From positions 62,001-126,000 of the forward strand of contig CAWGJH010000002.1 of the NCBI GenBank assembly GCA_963822695.1: DNA of 64,000 bases, written 5' to 3'. Shown here piece after piece: positions 41,574-49,617 of this stretch (positions within the stretch are counted from its first letter, which is position 1; each line of letters starts with the position of its first letter). Position numbers and translations under genes: made by a program. The DNA comes from GCA-003244245 sp963822695. Lineage in GTDB: Bacteria > Actinomycetota > Actinomycetes > Mycobacteriales > Pseudonocardiaceae. Below the pieces are notes generated by a model, which was not told the origin of the DNA, did not search any database, and saw only the letters and a program-made list of their open reading frames with translations.

Positions 41574-43853
41574 TCAGTCTGGCATGACTGCTGCTGAGGT
41601 GATCAGGTGCAGCGGGAAGCGCCACAGCCCCTCAACTGAGCCGTCGAACCCCTCCAGGACGCCGCCACCGACGGTCACCGGTCGCACGATCCGCCTCCTG
41701 GCCACGCCGTGGGAATCCACGTAACCGATACAGACGTTGCTGCCGGCGTGGGCGGCGCCCCGCAACACCGCCAGCGTGCTACCGGTGGACACCGCGCTGG
41801 TGGCCATCGCGCTGGTGGCCATCGCGGGCCTTCGCAGGGTGGTGGCGGTAGCGTCCCCGGTCCGCATCGCTGCCACCAACGCGGCAAGCTGCTCCGCTGA
41901 GGGGGTGGGGGGTACGGCGGCATGGCGGGTCGCCTGGGCCCGGACCCGGGCGCGACGAGTTCCGGTGCGCAGGTTGAGCACCTGGCCGTCGGGCCCCTCG
42001 GCGACCGGGAGGAAGCCGGCACCGCGCACCTCGTCGAGCAGCGCAGCCAGCGACAACGGGCTGACCAGCACGGTAGGAGCAAGCCGGCGCAACCCGCAGC
42101 GCGCGGCCACTGGATGCGCCAGTAGTTCAGTGAGCAGCACCGCGTCGTCGCACCGGAGGAACGCGGCGGCGGCACCACCGCGCAGCCGCCCGTGTCGCCG
42201 GGCCACATCGTCGATGAGGTAGCTCAGTGACTGCGGCACCGGGGTCGCCGACCGGGTTCGGAACAGTTCGTGCAGGTCGGCGGCGCTGCGGCCGGTGTCC
42301 AGTGCCCGGCGGACGGTGTCCTCGGTGACCCGGTAGACGGTGGCGCCACCCGCTGACTCCACGTCGGCCACCAGCCCGATCTCCCGGGCCAGTTCGGGCT
42401 CCAGCGGTCCCGGTGCCACCACCGTGCGGTCGGCCTGCACCACCACGTGGGTCACCGGCGCGGGCAGCGCGGCGGCCAGGACGGCCGCCGCGGCCGCCGC
42501 GCCATCGCGCAGCAGCGCCCGTCCGGCCGATGACGCTGCCCCCAGCGCGAGCACGCCCAGCGTGGTGGCTTCCTGCACGGTCCAGCCGACCACCTCGTCG
42601 CGTCGCCGGCCGTCCTGGAGCGGTGCCCGCCAGGCGAGCACGGCGGCGAGCTCTTCCGGTCGCTGGATACCGTGGCCGGCGGGCAGCTCGGTGATCACCC
42701 CGAGGATTCGGCGCCGGTGCGCCGGGGCGCGGGGCTGGCGCAACTCGCCGGACAGCGCGGCCAGCGGCCGATCCTTGTCGTCGCGCGTCCCCGCCAATCC
42801 GGGTAGCCGGGGCAACTCGAGCCACGCGCGTGCGAGCGTGGCCCAGCGCCGCTGCGATGGCGCGGCGAGCCACGAATCGGTGGCGACGGTGGGCAACCAC
42901 AGCGACGCATCCGTTCCCTCATCGGTCGAGGTGATCAGTCCGGCAGCGACGGCGACCTCGGCGAGCAGCGCGACTGTCGCCTCGTCGACGTCCAGCAGGC
43001 GCGCCGTTCGTCGCACGTCTCGGACGCCCAGGCCACCAGAGCGCAACTTCGGGGGAGGATCCGCTGACCATTCGGCGAGCAGTATCTCGGTGTGGCGCAG
43101 CAGACCAAGCACCGCGCCCGCGGCCGTCGAGTCCACCAGGGACGGATCGCGCTGCCGCGTGGGCAGCTCTGGCTCATCCAGCTCAAGGGGGCCGAGCGGC
43201 TGGTCTCCGCGCATCGCCAGACCCACTTGCGCGGGCAACTCGACGGTGCCAGCGTCGATCCGCCGCAGCAGACCACGGGCCAGCAGGCGTTGTACCGGCG
43301 TGCGGGCCCGGCTGAGGGGAAGCACCTCGGCGGCGTCCCGGCTGCTACCCACCGGCAACCCGGCGGCCAGGACCCGCAATACCCTCAGCTCGTCCTCGGC
43401 GAGTTCGGCGAGGACAGCCTCGATGTTGGCGCCGCCGAGATCCCCGCCAGGGCGACCCAAGCCACCAGGATGCGGCCCGATGACCTGGCGCGCTGCCGGT
43501 ACCACCGCGAGCGCCCCATCGTTGCCCCAGACCAATGCGTAGCACCGCAGCGTGTCCAGACCCTGCTGAACCCGCTCGGCGGCGACGTCTCGACCGAGCA
43601 GGCGCTCGAGGGCCTGGCGGTTCACCGGTGCGGCGTCGGCACCGGCGACCACCAGTGCTGAGAGCACCGCCAGGGTGAATCGGTCGAGCTCCTCGCAGGC
43701 CCGAGCGACCGACGCCGGGATCCCGGCTCGGGTGGCCAGCACGGTCGAATCGGCCGGAGCGGGTACGGCGAGGTCCGGGCGGGCGCGCAGTAACCGGGCC
43801 AGCGTGTCGTCGTCCCGGGTGCGTAGCCAGTCAGCAAGTGCGGTACTGGACAT
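41574..43853 (-). CDS. helicase-associated protein (Rv0862c type, helicase_C_3 domain)
   Basis: 759 aa from ATG 43853 (MSSTALADWLRTRDDDTLARLLRARPDL), preceded by AGGAGG; the frame extends upstream but without similarity. It is an Ala/Arg-rich protein with a winged-helix-like N-terminal half. The C-terminal part resembles the XPB/Ssl2 conserved domain (VVQADRTVVAPGPLEPELAREIGLVADVES, LFRTRSATPVPQSLSYLIDDVARRHGRLR). No Walker A motif is seen, so it is not itself a helicase. In M. tuberculosis the homologue is next to XPB and probably works with it. Confidence 0.87.
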   Translation of the reverse strand: MSSTALADWLRTRDDDTLARLLRARPDLAVPAPADSTVLATRAGIPASVARACEELDRFTLAVLSALVVAGADAAPVNRQALERLLGRDVAAERVQQGLDTLRCYALVWGNDGALAVVPAARQVIGPHPGGLGRPGGDLGGANIEAVLAELAEDELRVLRVLAAGLPVGSSRDAAEVLPLSRARTPVQRLLARGLLRRIDAGTVELPAQVGLAMRGDQPLGPLELDEPELPTRQRDPSLVDSTAAGAVLGLLRHTEILLAEWSADPPPKLRSGGLGVRDVRRTARLLDVDEATVALLAEVAVAAGLITSTDEGTDASLWLPTVATDSWLAAPSQRRWATLARAWLELPRLPGLAGTRDDKDRPLAALSGELRQPRAPAHRRRILGVITELPAGHGIQRPEELAAVLAWRAPLQDGRRRDEVVGWTVQEATTLGVLALGAASSAGRALLRDGAAAAAAVLAAALPAPVTHVVVQADRTVVAPGPLEPELAREIGLVADVESAGGATVYRVTEDTVRRALDTGRSAADLHELFRTRSATPVPQSLSYLIDDVARRHGRLRGGAAAAFLRCDDAVLLTELLAHPVAARCGLRRLAPTVLVSPLSLAALLDEVRGAGFLPVAEGPDGQVLNLRTGTRRARVRAQATRHAAVPPTPSAEQLAALVAAMRTGDATATTLRRPAMATSAMATSAVSTGSTLAVLRGAAHAGSNVCIGYVDSHGVARRRIVRPVTVGGGVLEGFDGSVEGLWRFPLHLITSAAVMPD

Positions 43854-44005
43854 CTGCTTCAGAGTAACGAGGGTCCTCCTGGCGCGTCGCGTGACGCCAC
43901 TGGCCACACGGGAGATGATGATGGGCACAATCGACGTCATTCATGCCGCCTGGGCGCCAGATGAGTGCGGCAGATGAGTACGGCAGCACCGAGCGAGGAG
44001 GAACT

Positions 44006-44197
44006 GTGGCCAAGCGCACCGACCGCATCGACCCGACCTGGCCGAGTTGGTCAGAGGAGGACCACCCGGTCAGCGAGCTTGCCGCCCCGGTCCAGGGCGC
44101 GCTGTCTCCCTTCGGTGAGGTGATCTTCCCGCTGCCGGTCGACCAGCTTCGTTACGAGCACCCGCATACCGAGATCAACCGGAGCGACATCCAGTAG
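44006..44197 (+). CDS. small conserved actinobacterial protein (Rv0863 position)
   Basis: 63 aa from GTG 44006, preceded by GAGGAGGA. It begins MAKRTDRIDPTWPSWSEEDHPVSEL and is rich in acidic and Pro residues, with no membrane segment. Divergent from the helicase-associated gene and upstream of moaC, it holds the place of Rv0863 in M. tuberculosis. Function unknown. Confidence 0.65.
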   Translation: MAKRTDRIDPTWPSWSEEDHPVSELAAPVQGALSPFGEVIFPLPVDQLRYEHPHTEINRSDIQ

Positions 44198-44359
44198 CGG
44201 GGGCCCGTTGGGTCGGGGTTTCGGGTCCGTTAGGGTGCCGTCACCGCACGGCCCCAGCGGACGTTCCAGTGAATGTAAGAACGTCGTTGGCCCGAGCGGG
44301 ATCGCCCGATCGAGGAGGGCGAGCCAACCAGTTCCGCTCGTCCGACACCACCAGAGGTC

Positions 44360-45232
44360 ATGGCCCAACGTCCTCCCGAATCGTCCCGGTTGCTTGATCG
44401 TCCTTACTTGATCGCGTGCGCGGTCGGCGGGGTTCTCCTGGTCGTGCTGGCAATGGTTGTGGTGGCCTTCGTGGCCCCCTTTGGGGCTGGCGAGACCCGC
44501 AAGGTTGTGCCACCACCGGTTCCCGTGATGGCCTCGCCGGCCGTCACGATCCCGCCAGCGATGCTCCCAGCAGATCCTGCGGTGCTGCCGCAGAGCACCA
44601 CCTACACCGTCGTCGACGGAGCGCCGCTTGACCCCGGTCCGCTGGTGGCCACTGACGGCACCGTGGTTCACCCGCGCCGGGAGGTTGTGGTGTACGCCGC
44701 CCCCGGCGGCGCTCCGATCGCCAGGCTCGGCCCCCAACAGATCGGCGACACCTGGCTGCCGGCGATCGCCCAGCAACCCGGGTGGGTGCAGGTGCTGCTG
44801 CCTTCGCGACCCAACAGCTCGACGGGCTGGGTAACCGAGACTGCACTCGATCGTGCGGTCAGCCCGTATCTGATCCGGGTCCACCTTCGTTCCCTCGGTA
44901 TGGAGCTGTTCAAGGGGGGTCAGCGCCTGGGTGACTGGACGGTGGGCATCGGTAAGGAGTCCGCTCCCACCCCGGTGGGGCGGACGTTCCTGCTCGGTTC
45001 GTTCAGTGACACCGCGCAGCGGTACTCATCGGTGATCTTGCCGCTGGGCACCCACAGTCCCACTCTGAACAGCTTCGGTGGCGGCCCGGGAACCGTCGCG
45101 ATCCATACCTGGCCCACTGCCAATGTCTTCGGTACCCGCTCTAGCGATGGTTGCATTCGGGTGCCAAAGGACGCGCTCCACCAGTTGACTCAAGTTCCCC
45201 TCGGGACGCTTGTGCTCATCGATGAGAACTGA
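44360..45232 (+). CDS. L,D-transpeptidase (YkuD fold), membrane-anchored
   Basis: 290 aa. An N-terminal membrane anchor (residues 16-42, LIACAVGGVLLVVLAMVVVAFVA) precedes a Pro-rich linker, an SH3-like part (VVVYAAPGGAPIARLGPQQIGDTWLPA) and the YkuD domain. The catalytic motif is seen as IHTWPTANVFGTRSSDGCIRVP, with the active cysteine in SDGCIR and the general-base His before it. It would make 3-3 cross-links in peptidoglycan at the outer face of the membrane, as mycobacterial Ldt proteins do. A secreted-protein gene follows, starting about 25 bases downstream. Confidence 0.9.
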   Translation: MAQRPPESSRLLDRPYLIACAVGGVLLVVLAMVVVAFVAPFGAGETRKVVPPPVPVMASPAVTIPPAMLPADPAVLPQSTTYTVVDGAPLDPGPLVATDGTVVHPRREVVVYAAPGGAPIARLGPQQIGDTWLPAIAQQPGWVQVLLPSRPNSSTGWVTETALDRAVSPYLIRVHLRSLGMELFKGGQRLGDWTVGIGKESAPTPVGRTFLLGSFSDTAQRYSSVILPLGTHSPTLNSFGGGPGTVAIHTWPTANVFGTRSSDGCIRVPKDALHQLTQVPLGTLVLIDEN

Positions 45233-45256
45233 ACGAACAAAATGAAAGGACAGCAT

Positions 45257-46105
45257 GTGAACAGTAGGAAGCTCGCCGGCGCCAGTGCTGCCAGCGTCGG
45301 TGCTGCCACCGCCGTCGCGGCCCTGCTGCTGGGGACCCTGTCCGGCTCCGCTGGCGAAGAGCCCACCGCCTCGGCATTCGGGATCGCTGCGGAAGGCTTG
45401 CTGCCCATCGCGCCGACTCCGAGGGTGGAGGCGCCGTCCGACGGCCATAAGGCACTGCTCGAGGTGCCGGGGCCGAACAAGAACGGCATCTATGTCGGCC
45501 TGCTCAAGGTCGAGGCCGAGCACTTCCGGTCCAAGGCCACGGCTGTCAAGGTGGACATTCTCGGGCTGCGGCTGAAGGTCATCGAGGCAACCTGTGAGAA
45601 CGGCCATGGTGATTCCTCGATTATCAGCACTGACAGCGACGACAAGTCGTCGCCATACAAGGGTCAGGAGCTGAACCTCTCGCCGGTGGTCGAGATCGAG
45701 TTCAACCGGCAGCACCGGGATCACGACTGGCTCACCGTCAACGCCGCGGTGATCCGGCTGCTTCCTGGTGACCGACACGGACGGGGTATTTCGCAGAAGG
45801 ATCTCAACCTTTTCCAGAGCCTCGCGTCCAAGCAGCTGAAGGTCCCGACCATGGATCAGCTGCAGGCAGCTCATGTCAAGTCGTCGGCAGCGGCGGGCTC
45901 CGCTCCCACCGTCGGAGACTTGGAGAACGAGCTCAAGGTGCTCAACCCGAGTCTCAACACCCCCAAGGGTGATCATGACGCGCTGGAGGAGATTGTGATC
46001 TCTTCTGCCAGCTGCCGCGAAGAGCACCATGAGAACCGCCACGAGCAGAAGGAAGAGGCCCCGCCGCCGCACCCGGTCGAGGCTCACCTGCCGGTCACGC
46101 ACTGA
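45257..46105 (+). CDS. secreted protein of unknown function
   Basis: 282 aa from GTG 45257 with AAAGGA upstream (ATG 45242 also in frame). A signal peptide is clear: NSRKLAGASAASVGAATAVAALLLGTLSGSAG. The mature part (ASAFGIAAEGLLPIAPTPRVEAP ... VKVDILGLRLKVIEATCENG) resembles the choice-of-anchor P group of actinobacterial secreted proteins, a tentative match. The C-terminus is His/Glu-rich (EEHHENRHEQKEE), which may bind metal. A strong terminator follows. Confidence 0.65.
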   Translation: MNSRKLAGASAASVGAATAVAALLLGTLSGSAGEEPTASAFGIAAEGLLPIAPTPRVEAPSDGHKALLEVPGPNKNGIYVGLLKVEAEHFRSKATAVKVDILGLRLKVIEATCENGHGDSSIISTDSDDKSSPYKGQELNLSPVVEIEFNRQHRDHDWLTVNAAVIRLLPGDRHGRGISQKDLNLFQSLASKQLKVPTMDQLQAAHVKSSAAAGSAPTVGDLENELKVLNPSLNTPKGDHDALEEIVISSASCREEHHENRHEQKEEAPPPHPVEAHLPVTH

Positions 46106-46121
46106 TCTGACCGACACATAT

Positions 46122-46160
46122 CCGGAAGGGCTGGCACGTATCCCGTGCCAGCCCTTCCGG
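46122..46160. terminator. strong hairpin terminator
   Basis: A perfect 17-bp inverted repeat, CCGGAAGGGCTGGCACG at 46122-46138 and its complement at 46144-46160, with a 5-base loop. It lies 17 bases after the secreted-protein stop. There is no U-tract, as is common in Actinobacteria. Confidence 0.85.
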
Positions 46161-46207
46161 CGTATCCGCCCACCGCCACTGACGGGGTGCGGCCGTAGGA
46201 TCGACTG

Positions 46208-46711
46208 GTGAGCTCCGAGAGACGGCTGACCCATGTGGATGATCGTGGCGCGGCCCGGATGGTCAACGTCTCGGATAAACAGGCCTCCGTACGGGAGGCG
46301 GTTGCCTCGGGAGTTTTGCGCACCACCGAGGAGGTAGTGCGGCTGCTGCGCGGTGAACGACTACCCAAGGGCGATGCACTGGCCACCGCCCGGATCGCGG
46401 GCATCATGGCGGCCAAGCGGACGCCCGACCTCATCCCGCTGTGCCATCCCCTCTCCCTGACCGGGGTGACGGTGGACCTGCACATCTCAGGCACCGAGGT
46501 TCAGATCACCGCCACAGTCCGCACCACCGACCGCACGGGTGTGGAGATGGAGGCGCTCACCGCGGTGGCGGTCGCCGGGCTGGCGCTGCACGACATGGTC
46601 AAGGCAGTCGACCCCGCCGCCGTGCTCGACGCGGTGCGGGTGGAGCGCAAGCTGGGTGGGAAGACCGGCCTGTGGATCCGGCCTGTTGAATTAATCCAGG
46701 GGGACCGATGA
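46208..46711 (+). CDS. moaC: cyclic pyranopterin monophosphate synthase
   Basis: 167 aa from GTG 46208. It converts the cyclised GTP product of MoaA to cyclic pyranopterin monophosphate in molybdenum cofactor synthesis. Family motifs: VDDRGAARMVNVSDK, KGDALATARIAGIMAAKRTPDLIPLCHPLSL, DRTGVEMEALTAVAVAGLALHDMVKAVD, and the late active-site Lys in VRVERKLGGKTG. Its stop overlaps the mog-moaE start (ATGA). Confidence 0.96.
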   Translation: MSSERRLTHVDDRGAARMVNVSDKQASVREAVASGVLRTTEEVVRLLRGERLPKGDALATARIAGIMAAKRTPDLIPLCHPLSLTGVTVDLHISGTEVQITATVRTTDRTGVEMEALTAVAVAGLALHDMVKAVDPAAVLDAVRVERKLGGKTGLWIRPVELIQGDR

Positions 46712-47721
46712 CAACAGCGGCCAATTCGACGGCTCAGCCGTCGGTGATCAATTCGACGGCTCAGCCGTCGGCGACCCGTCGTCGCGCCGTGGTCGTTGTG
46801 GCGTCCAACCGTGCGGCCGCCGGGGTGTACCCCGACCGCACCGGTCCAGTCATCGTCAACTGGTTGTGCCAGCGTGGCTATCAGACCTCGGATCCCGTGG
46901 TGGTACCTGACGGCTCGCCGGTGCGCGATGCGGTGGCGGTGGCGGTGGCGGACGCGGTCGACGTCGTGCTGACCACCGGCGGCACCGGCATCAGCCCCAC
47001 TGATCGCACCCCGGAGGCCACTGAGCCGCTGTTGGACCGGCGCTTGCCTGGATTGGCGGATGCGATCCGCTCGGCCGGGCTGCCTCGGGTGCCCACCGCG
47101 GTACTCTCCCGTGGGCTGGCTGGAGTGGCCGGCCGCACGCTGGTGGTCAACCTGCCGGGCTCCACCGGTGGAGTCCGGGACGGCTTGGCTGTCCTCGACC
47201 GGGTGCTTGACCACGCCATCGAGCAGCTACACGGCGCAGATCACGCCGGCAGCGGGACCGGCCAGCCAGCCCCGTCTCACCCGGGGCACGCTTACCCGGG
47301 TGTCGTGCTTCGCGCAGTGGTCACCGAGGATCCGCTGGACGTCGAGGAACACGCCCGGCTGGTGGCTCGCTCGGCCGCTGGCGCAGTGGTGAGCTTCTCC
47401 GGTGTGGTCCGCGACCACGACGGTGGCCGGGGAGTGTGCGCGCTGGAGTACTCCAGCCATCCCAGCGCTGGCGACGTGATCACACGAGTGGCGGCCCAGA
47501 TCGCCGCGGCCCACCCGGAGGTGCTCGGGTTGGCGGTCAGCCACCGGATCGGACCACTGGCGATCGGCGACTCTGCGCTGGCCTGTGCGGTGTCCGCAGC
47601 CCACCGTGGGGTGGCCTTCGCGGCGTGCGCGGCGCTGGTCGACGAGGTGAAGCTGCAGTTGCCGATCTGGAAGCGCCAGGAGTTCTCCGACGGCTCGCAG
47701 GAGTGGGTCAACTGTCCGTGA
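46708..47721 (+). CDS. Mog/MoaB - MoaE fusion with repeat-encoded N-terminus
   Basis: 337 aa. Residues 25-170 are a MogA/MoaB molybdopterin adenylyltransferase (VVVVASNRAAAGVYPDRTGPVI, VLTTGGTGISPTDRTPEAT, VVNLPGSTGGVRDGL). Residues 195-337 are MoaE, the large subunit of molybdopterin synthase (GAVVSFSGVVRDHDGGRGV, ALEYSSHPSAGDV, AVSHRIGPLAIGD, LVDEVKLQLPIWKRQEFSDGSQEW). In M. tuberculosis mog and moaE2 are separate adjacent genes. Residues 6-22 are two xSTAQPSx repeats encoded by 27-bp DNA units also found in rplR and rpmD. Confidence 0.94.
   Translation: MTTAANSTAQPSVINSTAQPSATRRRAVVVVASNRAAAGVYPDRTGPVIVNWLCQRGYQTSDPVVVPDGSPVRDAVAVAVADAVDVVLTTGGTGISPTDRTPEATEPLLDRRLPGLADAIRSAGLPRVPTAVLSRGLAGVAGRTLVVNLPGSTGGVRDGLAVLDRVLDHAIEQLHGADHAGSGTGQPAPSHPGHAYPGVVLRAVVTEDPLDVEEHARLVARSAAGAVVSFSGVVRDHDGGRGVCALEYSSHPSAGDVITRVAAQIAAAHPEVLGLAVSHRIGPLAIGDSALACAVSAAHRGVAFAACAALVDEVKLQLPIWKRQEFSDGSQEWVNCP
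46723..46776 (+). repeat. 27-bp palindrome-containing in-frame repeat, 2 copies (in mog-moaE)
   Basis: Copies at 46723-46749 and 46750-46776. The core CGACGGCTCAGCCGTCG is identical to that in rplR, and the encoded peptides are NSTAQPSVI and NSTAQPSAT, in the same reading frame. It lies 40 kb from the ribosomal copies. Confidence 0.93.
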
Positions 47722-47745
47722 GACTCCTGGATCCGAGTCGGGAAC

Positions 47746-48018
47746 TCAGCCGCCAGCGAACGGCGGTAGGACGTCCAACTCGGCGTCAGGTTGCAGCGGC
47801 GTAGCGCGATCTCGCACCGCGACTGAATCGAGCAGGAAGCTGCAGGCGACGAGCACCCTGCGCAGCGCTTCGCCGTGCCGAGCAACGAGCGCGTCGAGCG
47901 CGTCGGCCACCGTGGCGCCGTCGCCGACGTTGACGTTCTCGCTGGGCAGGCCAGCGGCGGTGCGTGCCGCCGCGAAGTAGCGCACGGTCACCACAGTGCA
48001 GCCCCCTATTCTCCGCAT
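47746..48018 (-). CDS. moaD: molybdopterin synthase small subunit MoaD (ThiS/MoaD family)
   Basis: 90 aa from ATG 48018; a GTG eight codons later (VVTVRYFAAA) would also serve. It is a ubiquitin-like fold: VTVRYFAAARTAAG, GATVADALDALVARHGEALRRVL, and the obligatory C-terminal Gly-Gly (LPPFAGG) that is thiocarboxylated. It pairs with the MoaE half of the convergent fusion gene; the two genes end 25 bases apart. Confidence 0.93.
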   Translation of the reverse strand: MRRIGGCTVVTVRYFAAARTAAGLPSENVNVGDGATVADALDALVARHGEALRRVLVACSFLLDSVAVRDRATPLQPDAELDVLPPFAGG

Positions 48019-48338
48019 GGGTCCCCACAAATCGGTTCACTCCCGCAGGCCTACAGAGCATGAAGTATAGCGGAGAGCTTATCCGAAGCCCTGGCGCGGT
48101 AATGACTCGCCGCCGGCGAAACAGACTTTTCGCACTCGTGCCTTCCTTACTTCATGACCATTTTTCCGCACAGCGGAGAAGATGACTGATCTGTCCCGCA
48201 TATGCTGCTGATACAATGCTCGGTTGCTATGCTGGCGGCGCTGGAGGCCCGCGTCCCACTGGCGGCCACACCGTGCGCCCGGGCCGGACACACGGGTTAT
48301 GCGGCGCAGTCGGGGCGTCCTGTTTCGTGGCCGCGCTT
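48019..48338. other. divergent regulatory region between moaD and the TOBE regulator
   Basis: No gene or known riboswitch could be recognised here, although a Mo- or Moco-responsive element would make sense. The central part (48060-48240) is AT-richer than the flanks. Confidence 0.4.
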
Positions 48339-48355
48339 GCGGAGGTATTCTCCGC
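48339..48355. promoter_or_regulatory. inverted repeat overlapping the TOBE-regulator ribosome-binding site
   Basis: GCGGAG-GTATT-CTCCGC, six-base arms around five bases, ends three bases before GTG 48359. It includes the only GGAGG in the area, so pairing or protein binding would block translation. It may be an autoregulatory site for the gene that follows. Confidence 0.35.
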
Positions 48356-48358
48356 GAT

Positions 48359-48763
48359 GTGCCGCACTATCGGATGTCAGAGGTCGCTGAGCTGTTCGGC
48401 GTCAGTGATGACACCGTTCGTCGGTGGGCGGATTCCGGGCACTTGACCGCGATCCGGGACGCCGGTGGTCGCAAGGCTGTGGACGGGGTGGAGTTGGCGG
48501 CATTCGCCAAGTCACAGGCACACGCCACGCGCGACCCGTCCCTGGTGGACCGATCGGCACGTAACCGATTCGTCGGGCTGGTCACCGAGGTGATCACCGA
48601 CCAGGTGATGGCACAGGTGGAGATGCAGTGCGGACCACACCGGGTGGTCTCACTGATGAGCGCCGAAGCAGTACGGGAACTGGGGCTCGTGCCGGGGGTA
48701 CTTGCGGTGGCTGTTGTGAAGTTGACCCAAGTCATGGTCGAGATCCCAGGAGGACGTGAATGA
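48359..48763 (+). CDS. MerR/excisionase-type HTH - TOBE molybdate-responsive regulator
   Basis: 134 aa from GTG 48359 (ATG 48374 also possible). An N-terminal HTH (MSEVAELFGVSDDTVRRWADSGHLTAIRDAGGRKAVDG) is followed by a TOBE molybdate-binding domain (RNRFVGLVTEVITDQVMAQVEMQCGPHRVVSLMSAEAV, then LVPGVLAVAVVKLTQVMVEI). This layout is the actinobacterial equivalent of ModE. The stop overlaps the modA start, so it heads the mod operon. Confidence 0.9.
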   Translation: MPHYRMSEVAELFGVSDDTVRRWADSGHLTAIRDAGGRKAVDGVELAAFAKSQAHATRDPSLVDRSARNRFVGLVTEVITDQVMAQVEMQCGPHRVVSLMSAEAVRELGLVPGVLAVAVVKLTQVMVEIPGGRE

Positions 48764-49574
48764 AACGGTTGGTAGTGGTAGGTCTCGCGACCGCGCTGGT
48801 GCTCGTGGGCTGCGGAGGTGCCCAGACCCAGCAAGGTGCCCAGACTCAGCAAGGTGCCCAGACCAGCAAGGTGCCCAGACCCAGCACAATGCCCCGGCAC
48901 GGGTGCCGGTCACGGTGCTGGCAGCAGCGTCGCTCACGGACGTGTTCACCAGGTTGACACCGCAGTTCGAGGCCGCCAATCCCGGCGCTGAGCTGCGGTT
49001 CAGCTTCGGTGGCTCGTCGGCGCTGGCCCAGCAGATTCTCAACGGTGCGCCTGCCGACGTCTTCGCTTCGGCCGATGAGAAGCAGATGAAGGTGGTGGCC
49101 GACGCCGGGAAGGTGGCCGGCACAGCGCAGCCGTTCGTCACCAACGTGCTCACCATTGTGGTGCCCCCGGGCAATCCGAAGAACATCCACTCGTTCGCTG
49201 ACCTGGCCAAACCAGGCGTCATCGAGGTCGTCTGTGCCCCGCCGGTGCCCTGCGGCGCGGCCACCGTGAAGATCGAGCAGAGCACCAAGATCAAGCTGAG
49301 TCCGGCTAGCGAGGAGCAGGACGTGCTGTCGGTGCTGTCCAAGGTTGAGGCCAAGGTCGCCGATGCCGGGCTGGTCTACGTCACCGACGCCCGCAGCGCC
49401 GGAGGGAAAGTCCAGGAGGTTGACTTCCCAGAGGCCAAGACCGCCGTCAACACCTACCCCATCGCCGTGATCAGCAACTCCCCGCACGCCCAGCTCGCGC
49501 AGGCGTTCGTGGCATTCGTCCATAGCACTGCCGTGCGGCAGCAGCTCGCTGCCGCCGGCTTCGGCCCGGCTTAA
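48760..49574 (+). CDS. modA: molybdate ABC transporter binding protein ModA, frame broken in an N-terminal repeat
   Basis: From ATG 48760 the frame starts with a lipoprotein signal (MKRLVVVGLATALVLVGCGG, lipobox LVGC) and two GAQTQQ repeats. It then shifts, because the third 18-bp DNA repeat has only 17 bases (48853-48869). As read it ends at 48957 after unrelated residues. The remainder of ModA (VTVLAAASLTDVFTRLTPQFEAANPGAELRFSFGGSSALAQQ ... ADAGLVYVTDARSAGGKVQ) lies in the frame ending at 49574. One added base joins the two perfectly. Either the gene is switched by slippage, or it is dead, or a base was missed in sequencing. ModBC follow intact. Confidence 0.9.
48817..48887 (+). repeat. 18-bp tandem repeat in modA, third copy 1 bp short
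   Basis: GGTGCCCAGACCCAGCAA units at 48817-48834, 48835-48852, 48853-48869 (17 bases, one C missing) and 48870-48887. They encode GAQTQQ, a linker between the lipid anchor and the folded domain. The short copy causes the modA frameshift. Confidence 0.92.
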
Positions 49575-49617
49575 TCCAGGCCGGGCCGGACCGCGACCCC
49601 CGCGTGATCCAGACCGC

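Noticed and set aside
42340..43542. 400-codon plus-strand open frame
   Set aside because: Antisense to the helicase-associated protein; Ser/Arg/Ala-rich shadow.
48817..48887. Programmed ribosomal frameshift in modA
   Set aside because: No slippery heptamer followed by a structure was found; the missing base in one repeat copy is the simpler explanation.
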